A DNA stretch of 63,685 bases from Planctomycetota bacterium (GCA_024276605.1 JAJRWX010000047.1:1-63685); one strand, 5' to 3'; numbered from the stretch's first letter, positions 28,723-37,534 are shown. Translations and numbers: made by a program. Notes: generated from the sequence alone by a model not told the origin.

Positions 28723-29199
28723 CTAGTACTTCAACCCATCCTTTCGTAAGTGGATATATGGCTTAGCTTCAGTCTCCCCATCGCCAACTTCAACTTTCGC
28801 TGCATACACATGATGGTCACCCACGGACATTTTATTCAAAATCACGCATCCTAAATGTGCCATAGCGTCAGCCAACACCGGCCCATAAGGAGATGACTGC
28901 GTCGATAGCCCGACGAACGCGTCTTCTTCGAGAGCGAACCCTTTTCCAAAGTGCTTGAACATCGCCGTTGGGTTATCACCGACCACATTCAGCACAAACC
29001 GCTGCGACCCGTCCAGTAAAGATTGGATAGGCCGCCCTGCTTTCAAAGCAACCGTGATAGCCGGCGGATCAAATGAAGCTTGTTGCATCCAGGAAACAAG
29101 CATACCTGTAGATGCACCTTCAAAGGCAGATGTAAGAATGGCGCAACCGCTTGGCAAACGCCCGATGGCTGCACCGATATGATGACTATCTGATTCCAT
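28723..29199 (-). CDS. Flavin-reductase-like FMN-binding protein
   Basis: 158 residues from the ATG at 29199; a GTG four codons earlier is possible. The split-barrel flavin reductase pattern is present: RLPSGCAILTS, GMLVSWMQQASFDPPAITVALK, RFVLNVVGDN, then a Cys strand (HLGCVILNKMSVGDHHVYAAKVEVG). These proteins bind FMN and either reduce free flavin or act as diflavin partners. Single gene between comM and the repeat cluster; the partner oxygenase or role is unknown. Confidence 0.8.
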   Translation of the reverse strand: MESDSHHIGAAIGRLPSGCAILTSAFEGASTGMLVSWMQQASFDPPAITVALKAGRPIQSLLDGSQRFVLNVVGDNPTAMFKHFGKGFALEEDAFVGLSTQSSPYGPVLADAMAHLGCVILNKMSVGDHHVYAAKVEVGDGETEAKPYIHLRKDGLKY

Positions 29200-29350
29200 A
29201 AATACACTCACCTAACTAGATGAAATAAGTGACAGACCACGCGACACATGAATAAGATCGTAAATGGAGCCTCTGCAACACGCAAGTAAGTGGATAACAA
29301 GGGGCACACGTGACAGAATCCGTATCGAGCACCACGGCGATAGCTTGTAG

Positions 29351-29394
29351 GGCAGGTCGTTCTTTCGCCCTTCAAGGCGAAAGGTTGACCTGCC
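29351..29394. repeat. Palindromic repeat, family B (copy 1)
   Basis: GGCAGGTC...GACCTGCC arms with an inner TTTCGCC/GGCGAAA stem and a short loop; 16 of 19 arm positions pair. The same arms recur at 30041 and 30291 with a different centre and the opposite asymmetry, so this copy is inverted relative to them. Confidence 0.7.
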
Positions 29395-29452
29395 TTTTTA
29401 CCATCACGCTTCGACTTTTCTTTGAGTTGCGATGTTAGGTTACGCAACGAGT

Positions 29453-29726
29453 CAGAGCACCACGGCGCAAGCCTGGTGACACGATGGCAGGTTGGCGCGG
29501 GTGGGTTTGCTGAATCATGTGGGTTTGTTCACGTTCGCTGGTCCGCAGGCTGGCGCCGTGCGGCTCTGATTTGGCGGTTGCTCATGTGCACTGGTGCGGG
29601 TGCCCCATCTCGTTTTCGAGGTGGGGTAGACAATGATCGAAACGGTAGATGACCTGAACGTTTGATCATCGACCGATTTATCATCGACTCCCCCAGGTCC
29701 AAAAAACAGAACCTGGGCCACCCGGT
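29453..29726 (+). repeat. Composite hairpin repeat, family A, full unit 1
   Basis: A 116-bp core (29453-29568) has inverted ends, CAGAGCACCACGGCGCAAGC against GGCGCCGTGCGGCTCTG. It is followed by about 158 bp holding two more palindromes, CCCCATCTCG/CGAGGTGGGG and CCAGGT/ACCTGG. The whole 274-bp unit is repeated in direct tandem at 29727. Open frames across it on both strands are by-products of the repeats. Confidence 0.85.
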
Positions 29727-29999
29727 CAGAGCACCACGGCGCAAGCCTGGTGACACGATGGCAGGTTGGCGTGAGTGGGTTTGTTGAATCAGGTGGCCTT
29801 GTTGACGCCGCTGGTCCGCAGGCTGGCGCCGTGCGGCTCTGATTTGGCGGTTGCTCATGTGCACTGGTGCGGGTGCCCCATCTCGTTTTCGAGGTGGGGT
29901 AGACGATGATCGAAACAGTAGATGACCTGAACGTTTGATCATCGACCGATTTATCATCGACTCCCCCAGGTCCAAAAACAGGACCTGGGCCACCCAGTC
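29727..29999 (+). repeat. Composite hairpin repeat, family A, full unit 2
   Basis: Near-identical tandem copy of the unit at 29453, with core 29727-29841. Differences are single bases such as GCGCGGGTGG against GCGTGAGTGG, and one A fewer in the last palindrome loop. Confidence 0.85.
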
Positions 30000-30040
30000 T
30001 GATTCGACTATTACGATAGTTGTGCGTGTCTATGACTTCA

Positions 30041-30090
30041 GGCAGGTCAACCTTTCACCAATTTTAGGATTGGCGAAAGAACGACCTGCC
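30041..30090. repeat. Palindromic repeat, family B (copy 2)
   Basis: Arms GGCAGGTC and GACCTGCC enclose an inner CAAT...ATTG stem. Flanking sequence (TCTATGACTTCA before, CTACCGGG after) is shared with copy 3 at 30291. Confidence 0.75.
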
Positions 30091-30145
30091 CTACCGGGTT
30101 GCGATCTTTCTTTGGGCGCGATGCTTGGTAGTGCGACGGGTTTGT

Positions 30146-30260
30146 CAGAGCACCACGGCGCAAGCCTGGTGACACGATGGCAGGTTGGCGTGAGTGGGTT
30201 TGCTGAATCAGGTGGCCTTGTTGACGCCGCTGGTCCGCAGGCTGGCGCCGTGCGGCTCTG
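30146..30260 (+). repeat. Hairpin repeat, family A, core-only copy
   Basis: 115-bp core matching 29727-29841 almost base for base, but followed directly by the family B flank in place of the 158-bp downstream part. This makes a mosaic of the two families. Confidence 0.85.
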
Positions 30261-30290
30261 ATTTGGCGGTTGCGTGCGTCTATGACTTCA

Positions 30291-30340
30291 GGCAGGTCAA
30301 CCTTTCGCCAATTTTAGGATTGGCGAAAGAACGACCTGCC
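30291..30340. repeat. Palindromic repeat, family B (copy 3)
   Basis: Same 50-bp palindrome as 30041-30090, differing by a single base (TTTCGCC against TTTCACC), which improves the stem. The 29200-30470 interval otherwise holds no gene I can support. Confidence 0.75.
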
Positions 30341-30470
30341 CTACCGGGCTGCGATGGAATGACGGACGCTGGCATGGGCATGGGGCTAGTCAGTCCCCCC
30401 CATATCCAAACAAAAGGACATGGAACATTCATCGTTGTGATCTGATTGGTTATGCCGAACAATCTTGCTT

Positions 30471-31280
30471 TCACGAATCCAAATTCGTCATATACACATC
30501 ATAACGAACGGACCGCCCCATGTACGTGGTGCTTACGTCGGCGGATATAGGATCTGCATATCTAGCGCGCTTAACAACGACGCGTTTCAGCGCAACGCTA
30601 CGCGCGGCGGTAAGAAGTTCAATGGCATCCATATCATCGCCTACAATTTCCCTGCATATTCGAAGCTCTTTTTTGATAGCAGCAGACTTCCGCCGCGGTG
30701 GGTGCATGGGATCGACATAGACTACTTCAGGACGATCCGATACAGCTAGATTCTGTAACCTGTCTTGCGCCTCACCTATCTCTAGTGACATGCGCGATAG
30801 TATCTCTCGCACATCTCTATCATCACTATTTGCGCCGCGAAGCAAACCATCCTCCAGCAGCATCCCCATAATGGAATTTCGCTCGATCATCGTAACGTGA
30901 CAGCCAAGACAAGCCATCTGAAAAGCATCGCGTCCGAAGCCGGCGGTCGCATCAACAACCCTCGGACTTGCGCCGCGTAACCCTAACGCCCGGCCAATTA
31001 ACTGACGTCGGCCACCACCGGATACCCGTCGATAGCCAGTTGCCCCCCCGGCAAAATCAACACGAACAGGAAGCACACCAAGCGTTGACAAATCACACAA
31101 ACTCACGCCATCGAGATCGACAGTCAAAAGGAAATCGTAAGCCGTAAAGTCTGCGTCGTCGGACACCAAAGGGAGCGAAGTCGCCATTGCCACTCGCCTA
31201 GCTTGAGCAACAACCGCTTCATCACGGCTAGAGGCGCTCACGCCGATACGAGACGAACAAATGCTTGATTCGACTGACAT
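30471..31280 (-). CDS. rsmJ: 16S rRNA (guanine-N2) methyltransferase RsmJ
   Basis: 269 residues from the ATG at 31280, which overlaps the tadA stop by one base (TGATG); the frame is open further upstream within tadA. RsmJ signatures are present: VDATAGFGRDAFQMACLGC, the MIERNSIMGMLLEDGLLR block, VVYVDPMHPPRRKSAAIKKE, and the late VVVKRAR. The enzyme methylates G1516 of 16S rRNA using SAM. The N-terminal half (LVSDDADFTAYDFLLTVD) matches the family's small beta domain. Coupled to tadA, forming a translation-related operon. Confidence 0.85.
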   Translation of the reverse strand: MSVESSICSSRIGVSASSRDEAVVAQARRVAMATSLPLVSDDADFTAYDFLLTVDLDGVSLCDLSTLGVLPVRVDFAGGATGYRRVSGGGRRQLIGRALGLRGASPRVVDATAGFGRDAFQMACLGCHVTMIERNSIMGMLLEDGLLRGANSDDRDVREILSRMSLEIGEAQDRLQNLAVSDRPEVVYVDPMHPPRRKSAAIKKELRICREIVGDDMDAIELLTAARSVALKRVVVKRARYADPISADVSTTYMGRSVRYDVYMTNLDS

Positions 31281-31747
31281 CACTTTTTGCCGAGCGATCG
31301 TTGATGGGTAAAAAAATCTTTGAGTAGCGCTGCGCAATCCCTAGCCAAAACATCCCCTACAACTTCAACGTAGTGATTGAGTCGCTTATCTTGGGTAATC
31401 GTAAATAGTGAAACACACGCCCCGGCTTTGGGGTCACGGGCACCAAAGACCAATCTCGGCATACGTGATTGGACAATCGCCCCCGCACACATGGGACAAG
31501 GCTCTAGTGTGACATACATGCTGCAATCTTCCAAACGCCAACTACCCAACGCGCTCGCGGCTGCGGTTAATGCGATCATCTCTGCATGTGCGGTCGGGTC
31601 TTGCAACGATTCTCGTTGATTATACCCACGCCCGATGATACGACCCTGGTGTACAACCACCGCCCCCACCGGGACTTCACCCTCATCTAGAGCAGCTAGT
31701 GCCTCACGAATGGCAGCCTGCATGAATTGTTCATCGTTTCCGAACAC
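31280..31747 (-). CDS. tadA: tRNA-specific adenosine deaminase
   Basis: 155 residues, GTG start. The zinc site is intact: His54 and catalytic Glu56 in TAHAEM, Cys84 and Cys87 in EPCPMC. The EVPVGAVVV and YNQRE segments and C-terminal [10 protein letters not shown] also match TadA. It converts adenosine 34 of tRNA-Arg(ACG) to inosine. An ATG at 31723 would cut into the first helix, so the GTG is preferred. Followed by overlapping rsmJ. Confidence 0.93.
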   Translation of the reverse strand: MFGNDEQFMQAAIREALAALDEGEVPVGAVVVHQGRIIGRGYNQRESLQDPTAHAEMIALTAAASALGSWRLEDCSMYVTLEPCPMCAGAIVQSRMPRLVFGARDPKAGACVSLFTITQDKRLNHYVEVVGDVLARDCAALLKDFFTHQRSLGKK

Positions 31748-31783
31748 GTCTCATCTCGGTGTTGGGTAGTCTCGGAACCAGCG

Positions 31784-32263
31784 TTAAGAACAAGCCATGG
31801 CGGTAAGGGTTTCGGTCACGGTATCACGACAGCCCGTCAGGTTCACCTTTAGCAACCGCTGCAACCGATCTCGAAGTTCGTTAGCGACGTCCATAGCCGC
31901 ACTGATACGTTCAGCGTCACTACCCAGGGAATATGACGGATCCGGCAGGGGCCAATGAACACATACCGGCGAACCTACCCAGGTAGGACATGATTCTGCC
32001 GCGGCTGCGTCGCAAAGTGTAATGACGATGTCAATGGGTGTGTTGTTGAACTCATCCCAGCTTTTTGAATGCTGGCCCGCCATAGAAATACCAAGCTGCT
32101 TCATGGCTTCTATCGCGAGGGCATGAATGAACCCCGCAGGGTGAGAACCGGCACTAAAAGATTGAACCTGATCCCCGCCAAGATGCCTTAAAATAGACTC
32201 CGCCATCTGCGACCGGCAGGAATTTCCAGTGCATAAAAACAGTATCGCAGGTCGCTCTTGCAT
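31784..32263 (-). CDS. Arsenate reductase / low-molecular-weight phosphatase family protein (thioredoxin-type ArsC-like)
   Basis: 159 residues. The P-loop CTGNSCRSQ starts at Cys11. Cys84 in TLCD and Cys92 in ESCP match the second and third redox cysteines of the thioredoxin-linked ArsC class. The LPDPS element with Asp108 supplies the general acid. It should reduce arsenate to arsenite. No ArsR or arsenite transporter lies next to it, so a pure phosphatase role is the alternative. It stands 37 bp upstream of tadA in the same direction. Confidence 0.85.
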   Translation of the reverse strand: MQERPAILFLCTGNSCRSQMAESILRHLGGDQVQSFSAGSHPAGFIHALAIEAMKQLGISMAGQHSKSWDEFNNTPIDIVITLCDAAAAESCPTWVGSPVCVHWPLPDPSYSLGSDAERISAAMDVANELRDRLQRLLKVNLTGCRDTVTETLTAMACS

Positions 32264-32345
32264 ATTGAACTCGAGATCTTGCTTAGTGCTTGTCTATTTC
32301 CTAACGACGATCCGCAAACGCAATGACCTCGCATCAAATCAAGAA

Positions 32346-32366
32346 GTCGGATGGAACCCGACCTAC
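32346..32366. repeat. Short palindrome, family C (copy 1)
   Basis: GTCGG...CCCGACCTAC. On the opposite strand it resembles the arms of the repeat at 39055-39119 (15 of 21 bases by eye), suggesting a dispersed family. It sits between the lipoprotein gene stop and the arsenate-reductase-like start. Confidence 0.4.
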
Positions 32367-32409
32367 TTGTCTGTGACGCGTACCACCACCATGAATTATG
32401 CGCACGAAG

Positions 32410-34038
32410 TCACGGGCAAATGACAACGGCTCGATCCGCACAAACACTATCCCAGAGTGTGGTGCAACAGAAGGCATCTTCCTCGCATACGGACTGGCAA
32501 CAAGCCTTGTCACTACAGCCCGCGCCACTAGTAGCTTCCACATCACACACATTCGTGCTACCGGCGCTGCATGCAGCAAATCCATTAATAATACCATCGG
32601 CTTTATTGGCACAAGTCTGATCCCACGCGGTGTCACAACAAAACGGATCAACCTGACACGTTCGATTACAAGCATTCACGTCATCGCAACCGGGCGTGTT
32701 GTTTGTCGAAAAACATGCCCCTGCCCCCTCACCACATGCGACAACACCCCGATCCGGATCATTGCCACAATAAATGGTTAACGTACCATTGCCCTGTTCT
32801 CCGTTGAAACCACCGATGCGTATCATATACTGCTGACCAGTTACTGCCGTGAAAATCGTACGGGCGTTGGCACCGGGCCCGCAATCGTCATCACTACACG
32901 CCAATGGCGCACCAGCTTCTACCGGGCATCCACTGCCATCATATATCATCATTTTCGTGTCGTACAAGCTTCCACACAAGCTCACAACCACGAGATTGGA
33001 ACAAGTTGTCGTATACAAATACCAGATGTCGGAATCAACATGCGTATAATCACCCAAGCTACACTCCGCAGGGGCATCCGTTTCGTCCGGGCCGTCAGTC
33101 GTCGCATTGGTGGTCGAAAACGAGCGATCGCCCTCGCCAATCGCTATCGGCGTCGTACAGGAATCGTTTGTGAGCGTTCCACCTGTCGTCGTCTGGCAAT
33201 TCGCGTCGCAAGTCGTGCCATTTGGTGGGTCGCATTGCTCGCCTAAATCCACATCAATATTACCGTCACCACACACTGCCCCGGGTGGGTCTCCTGGGTC
33301 GGTTGGTAGTGTTTGAGGACAGCCGGTCGCGTCAACATCGGTTCTTATGGGTGTGTTTGGGCACTGATCGACGTCATCAAACACGCCATCCTTATCAGTA
33401 TCACGTTCGTTCGCTGCACACCCGTTAGCATCGACCGAAGCACCCTCAGGCGTATTTTTACATTGGTCAATGTCGTTGTTGACTCCATCACCATCCGTAT
33501 CAGGCCCACCTGCACTTACGGGACATCCAACATCGTCAATCTGCACGTCCGGCGGTGTATTCGCACACTCATCAACATCATCAAAGAAACCATCTCGGTC
33601 GCTATCACGCTGACTATCGGCGCAACCCACTAAATCAACGGTTTCACCGGCTGGCGTATTGTCACAATTATCATCATCATCCGAAACGCCATCACCATCC
33701 GCATCCGGTCCGCTGACCGCACAACCCGTTTCATCAACCGTCGTATTCGCCGGTGTGTTCGCGCATTGGTCATCAGCATCTGCGACGCCGTCCTGATCCG
33801 CATCGCCATCATTACGCTGAGCTGCCGAGCAGCCCGCTGCGTCAACAGATGCGCCATTAGCGGTATTGGCACAAGCATCATCTGCATCGGATACACCATC
33901 ACCATCTGCATCCAGCGTCTGCGCTGGGGGTGGTTCAGTCACAGGCACCGATGGACACCCACTACCCACTGCTAATAAAACCATGGCACAAAATACAGCA
34001 ATTGATCTGATTTGCTTCTTTACCCATTCCAGTTGCAT
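32410..34038 (-). CDS. Surface lipoprotein with six TSP3-type repeats and Cys-rich C-terminus
   Basis: 542 residues from the ATG at 34038, with a GGGAGAG site just upstream; a longer frame to 34086 lacks one. The signal peptide ends in LLAVGSGC, a lipobox. Residues 40-245 hold six Asp-rich thrombospondin type-3 units (DADGDGVSDADD...NTP...VD..GC), expected to bind calcium. A CGDGNIDVDLGEQCD segment (DUF4215-like) follows, then a beta-sandwich domain (SDIWYLYTTTCSNLVVVSLCGS; MIRIGGF) of the PPC type, and finally two Cys-paired motifs (DPFCCDTAWDQTCA; DAFCCTTLWDSVCA). Likely outer-membrane or periplasmic; role unknown. Confidence 0.82.
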   Translation of the reverse strand: MQLEWVKKQIRSIAVFCAMVLLAVGSGCPSVPVTEPPPAQTLDADGDGVSDADDACANTANGASVDAAGCSAAQRNDGDADQDGVADADDQCANTPANTTVDETGCAVSGPDADGDGVSDDDDNCDNTPAGETVDLVGCADSQRDSDRDGFFDDVDECANTPPDVQIDDVGCPVSAGGPDTDGDGVNNDIDQCKNTPEGASVDANGCAANERDTDKDGVFDDVDQCPNTPIRTDVDATGCPQTLPTDPGDPPGAVCGDGNIDVDLGEQCDPPNGTTCDANCQTTTGGTLTNDSCTTPIAIGEGDRSFSTTNATTDGPDETDAPAECSLGDYTHVDSDIWYLYTTTCSNLVVVSLCGSLYDTKMMIYDGSGCPVEAGAPLACSDDDCGPGANARTIFTAVTGQQYMIRIGGFNGEQGNGTLTIYCGNDPDRGVVACGEGAGACFSTNNTPGCDDVNACNRTCQVDPFCCDTAWDQTCANKADGIINGFAACSAGSTNVCDVEATSGAGCSDKACCQSVCEEDAFCCTTLWDSVCADRAVVICP

Positions 34039-34213
34039 AGAACTCTCCCGCCGTCTTTGGCGCATACTCAGCCATGACACACGCATGGATCACCGAGTGC
34101 GCGGACGGATCCGCTTCTGTTTACTGTATGGCCAGAACAAGGGTGAAGGCAACCTCTCACATTTACCCACGGTTATGGGGCCGTTGCACTTTCGAGGAGT
34201 CTGTACGCCAAAT

Positions 34214-34311
34214 CAGAGCCGCACGGCGTAAGCCTGCGGTGGCCCCTATGACAACCTGATCATCTACGAATCCGATGTTCAGGACCACTAGGGCTTGCGT
34301 CAGACGCTCTG
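34214..34311 (-). repeat. Degenerate hairpin repeat, family A, opposite orientation
   Basis: The left arm (AAATCAGAGCCGCACGGCG at 34210-34228) is the reverse complement of the right arm of the cores at 29453-30260. The right arm near 34290-34311 (GGCTTGCG...GCTCTG) is a decayed partner. The centre is not conserved. It lies in the 34039-34477 divergent gap, which otherwise holds nothing recognisable. Confidence 0.55.
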
Positions 34312-34477
34312 ACAATGCTCCACGCCGATTCTGTCACACATCCAACGGTTATCGAGACAACAATCGCAGTATGGTGGCCTTGCGATACCGTAACATTACC
34401 CCTAATCTTCCCGCTACCGTGGATCGGTTACGCGAATAGGCAGCGTCCGGAAACAGCGGTTATAAAGGTGATGGGCC

Positions 34478-34969
34478 ATGACAGAAGTCTATCGGACCGG
34501 CATCGGATATGACATCCACCGACTCGTCGAAAATCGCCCGCTGATCATCGGCGGCATACGCATCGAACACGACAAAGGCCTGCTAGGCCATAGTGACGCC
34601 TACGTGGTCCTCCATGCTGTTACCGACGCCCTACTTGGCGCAGCCGGGCTTGGCGATATTGGTGATTTATTCCCTGATACGGACCCAGCCTATAAGGACA
34701 TTGACAGTAGAATTCTGCTTACCAAAGTCATGGAAAAACTGGCGGCTGCCAACTACACTCCTACCAACCTCGACATCATCATCCACGCTGAAGTACCCAA
34801 AATGTCACCACACAAAAAGATCATCGCCGCGTCCATTGCCGAGTTGACCGGCCTACCCACAACCCACGTATCCGTGAAAGCTAAGACCAACGAAGGCGTC
34901 GGCCCCGTAGGCCAAGCCCAGGCTATCGCATGCACAGCCGTGGTGATGATTCAAACAACGACAACTTGA
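34478..34969 (+). CDS. ispF: 2-C-methyl-D-erythritol 2,4-cyclodiphosphate synthase
   Basis: 163 residues; ATG with AAAGGTG upstream. The MEP-pathway enzyme motifs are present: GIGYDIHRL (metal-binding Asp and His), LLGHSDAYVVLHAVTDALLGA with the third metal His (Y replaces the usual Asp in the SDGD/SDAD stretch), IGDLFPDTDP, and the VKAKTNEGVGPVGQ segment. It makes the cyclic diphosphate from CDP-ME 2-phosphate. Single gene here. Confidence 0.95.
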   Translation: MTEVYRTGIGYDIHRLVENRPLIIGGIRIEHDKGLLGHSDAYVVLHAVTDALLGAAGLGDIGDLFPDTDPAYKDIDSRILLTKVMEKLAAANYTPTNLDIIIHAEVPKMSPHKKIIAASIAELTGLPTTHVSVKAKTNEGVGPVGQAQAIACTAVVMIQTTTT

Positions 34970-35175
34970 TAGATACAATCCAATCGAACCTCCGACATCA
35001 TGATGTCGAATCCGGGAGATACCCAATGCTATCATCTGCTTAGACCGAGTCGATAACGTCAAATCATTCGCACAAAAAGAACCATATATAGCTTATACGA
35101 CTGCCAACCTCATCTCGCGATAGTGCTGCGGTACATGGCAAACCGCAGCACTATCAAGCAAATCTAACATGCGTG

Positions 35176-36591
35176 TTACAAGCAACGAAGGAATGCGACC
35201 AAATCCTGCTTCTCCTGCGATGATAATTTAACACCGAGAACCAGATTGAAGAACTCAACGGTATCTTCCAGTGTTAGCAGCCTTCTGTCATGAAGATACG
35301 GGGGAGAATCTTTGATGCCACGTAGTGGAAAAGTCTTAATAGGTCCATCACCAACCGACATTCTACCGTTGGTCATCTGCGGTTTGAAGAACCGCTCAGT
35401 CCGCAAGTCATGCATCAAATTATCCGTATAATAGGGTGCAGCGTGGCATTCAGCACATCGTCCCTTATTAAAAAATACGGTCTGTCCTCGAAGCTCTGAC
35501 TCAGTAGCTTTGTCTGGGTCAAGCTTGCCAAAAATATCGAGTTTGGGAGCCGGCGGAAAATCGAATAGCGCCTGCACCTCAGCCATGAAGTGTACCTGGC
35601 TACCCCGGTCAAGAATGTTGACGCCCTTCTTCGTGGCGATGACGGGGTCACCATCGAAATAGGCAGCGCGCTGCTCAAATTCGGTAAAGTCCTCAACCGT
35701 CTTCAGCGCTCGTTGCGAACCAAACAATCGTTGTATATTTACCCCACGAAGCGGAGGTGTATCCAGACCGTGCCTGAACTCTTGTGGCCTAATATCGCCT
35801 ACCAAGTGAGTAGCCGCGTTGGTGTGGCCATTCACGTGGCAATCAAGACAGGTGACGCCACGATGTGGCCGTACGGAGCGGCGATCCTCCGTCTGGTTGA
35901 ACTGCTGTTGCGGGAAAGGCGTGGCCAGCAGACGAAACCCCTCTAGTTGTTTAGGATTTAGGATGCCATTGAACAGTTCGTAGTAGTTGTCAATGGTGAC
36001 GACTTTACCCTGAGATACATCACCTAAGTCCTTCCTTGTGGTAAGGTAAATGGCAGGAGGATATTCGGGTAAAAAGTGCGTGGGCAAGTCATAGTCCAAG
36101 TCGAAACGCGTCAAATCACGGCCTTCCTGCCGTTTAATCTCATCGATGTGATGCTGCGGAAAAACCATGCCACCTTCTGTATGGTTCGGATGCGGGAGTG
36201 GAAGGAACCCTTTGGGAAAAACTTGGTTGTCATGAATCTCCTGCGCGGTCATGCCGGCAAGCTTTTCCCAGGTCATGCCTGACGGGAGCTTGACACGTAC
36301 GCCCTCTTGAATCGGCTTACCCCGCGACATAGTCACGCCCTTTGCGGGAAGGTCGCTGAGGTTGTATCGCTCTGCAAGCAAAACGCTCTGTTTTTTCATA
36401 ACATCGGCTTTGGCCGCCTTCATACGTGCCATCATTTTCTGGAAGTCTTCCTTAACAACGACGGGGGCATAGCTAGAGGTAGTTTGGGCTACAGACCTCG
36501 TGGGAAGTATCCCCATCGAAATGATGACCAAGGCTGTGACAATCGCCTTAACAGGCCTTCGCCAACAATATCGTTTCCGGTTCTGTTTCAT
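35176..36591 (-). CDS. Exported dihaem cytochrome c peroxidase-like protein
   Basis: 471 residues. The signal peptide ends near SVAQ (residue 36). Two c-type haem motifs are present: CLDCH near residue 251 and CAECH near residue 383, as in MauG/bacterial cytochrome c peroxidase proteins. The RGIKDSPPYLHDRRLLTLEDTVEFF region at the C-terminus is family-typical. The spacing between motifs is about 130 residues. Expected to reduce peroxide in the periplasm, or to oxidise a protein substrate like MauG. Its ATG overlaps the stop of the upstream regulator gene (ATGA), so they are one transcription unit. Confidence 0.85.
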   Translation of the reverse strand: MKQNRKRYCWRRPVKAIVTALVIISMGILPTRSVAQTTSSYAPVVVKEDFQKMMARMKAAKADVMKKQSVLLAERYNLSDLPAKGVTMSRGKPIQEGVRVKLPSGMTWEKLAGMTAQEIHDNQVFPKGFLPLPHPNHTEGGMVFPQHHIDEIKRQEGRDLTRFDLDYDLPTHFLPEYPPAIYLTTRKDLGDVSQGKVVTIDNYYELFNGILNPKQLEGFRLLATPFPQQQFNQTEDRRSVRPHRGVTCLDCHVNGHTNAATHLVGDIRPQEFRHGLDTPPLRGVNIQRLFGSQRALKTVEDFTEFEQRAAYFDGDPVIATKKGVNILDRGSQVHFMAEVQALFDFPPAPKLDIFGKLDPDKATESELRGQTVFFNKGRCAECHAAPYYTDNLMHDLRTERFFKPQMTNGRMSVGDGPIKTFPLRGIKDSPPYLHDRRLLTLEDTVEFFNLVLGVKLSSQEKQDLVAFLRCL

Positions 36592-37142
36592 TGTACTTTT
36601 CTCCTTTGTTTTGGTGACTTTGTTTTTCTCTTTCGTTTCTTGGCATCCAAAGCCAATTTCTTTTCATGCGTAACGGACCCCGTGTGGGATTTCGTAGGCT
36701 TCTTCCGACAATCAGCGCAGATTCCTCGAAGCTGAACGAGGTAGTCAGTAATTTCAAAGTTAAGATGTCGAGTGTCTGGCAATTTAAGGATGTCGAGCCA
36801 CTTGCCCTCAAGGTCGAGAACCTTATCACATTGGAGACAAACTAGATGATGGTGATGGTCTGTATTCCCATCGAACCGAGCTATCGCCCGAGGGTGACTA
36901 ACCTTGGCAATGATTCCTTTGCTTACAAGCATATCGAGTACTCGGTAAACCGTAGTCCGGGATATACCAGATATGCGGGCCTGCGCCTCCTTATAAATCT
37001 GGTCAGCGGTTGGGTGATGGTCGTCACCAAGCACGATCTCGAGAACGACACGTCTTTGTATGGTCAGAGGCAACCCTTGCTCGCGACATAAAGTCTCGAA
37101 GTGATGCACTTGCTGTTGAATGTTTTCACCATGTATACCCAT
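36588..37142 (-). CDS. perR: Peroxide-sensing Fur-family regulator, PerR-like
   Basis: 184 residues. A winged helix (residues 20-85) is followed by the metal-binding dimerisation domain. Aligned on the first CxxC (Cys102/Cys105 here; 96/99 in Bacillus PerR), the five regulatory-metal ligands all match: His43, Asp91, His97, His99 and Asp110 for His37, Asp85, His91, His93 and Asp104. Asp110 is the position that separates PerR from Fur (Glu). The second CxxC (GICADC) completes the structural zinc site. The last 35 residues form a Lys/Arg-rich tail not usual for the family. It is translationally coupled to a dihaem peroxidase gene, which supports peroxide sensing. Confidence 0.8.
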   Translation of the reverse strand: MGIHGENIQQQVHHFETLCREQGLPLTIQRRVVLEIVLGDDHHPTADQIYKEAQARISGISRTTVYRVLDMLVSKGIIAKVSHPRAIARFDGNTDHHHHLVCLQCDKVLDLEGKWLDILKLPDTRHLNFEITDYLVQLRGICADCRKKPTKSHTGSVTHEKKLALDAKKRKRKTKSPKQRRKVQ

Positions 37143-37165
37143 ATCAAATAGTAATCTATATCAAT

Positions 37166-37180
37166 TGGTAATCATTGTCA
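37166..37180. promoter_or_regulatory. Fur/PerR-type operator upstream of perR
   Basis: TGGTAATCATTGTCA matches the 7-1-7 Fur box TGATAATCATTATCA at 13 of 15 positions. It sits 24-38 bp before the perR ATG, where it would overlap the promoter and allow autoregulation of the regulator and its peroxidase. Confidence 0.65.
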
Positions 37181-37534
37181 ACAAAGTCACCTCGTCATCT
37201 CAGTGGGATTCTATAGCCCCATCTGGTTGAAGCATGAATTGAGAAATATCGTAACGGTATCCATCGCGAGATAGCTACAGATGATGAGAGAAAGCGCTGT
37301 AATCCATTTGGTCGCCAACACATCATCGATAGGATTTGTTTCCCCATCAATGGTAGGCAACAATCAGGCGTCTCAAAATGAGACCCATACCACAAAACGC
37401 ATCCTGATTTCTAGGTAAGAAGCCAGGTCAACCTCGCAAACCGCTATATTCCCTATCAACTTGCATCTTTTTCACAGCTTGTAACAATGGTCCACTTGAA
37501 AAGGTTTTAGCTGTACTAGCGAGGAATAGTTTCG
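37181..37534. other. Intergenic stretch between perR operator and cysS
   Basis: No open frame with recognisable content. I looked for a T-box-like leader before cysS (specifier stem, TGGNACC-type antiterminator) and do not see one. A GCGAGG site precedes the cysS ATG by about 10 bp. Confidence 0.4.

Noticed and set aside
29453-30260. Protein-coding frames across the palindromic repeats
   Set aside because: Similar frames appear on both strands simply because the DNA repeats are palindromic. No ribosome binding sites or family resemblance.
31784-32263. Arsenic resistance operon
   Set aside because: Only the reductase-like gene is present; no arsR, arsB/acr3 or arsA nearby.
37181-37534. T-box riboswitch before cysS
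   Set aside because: No specifier loop, antiterminator motif or terminator hairpin could be recognised.
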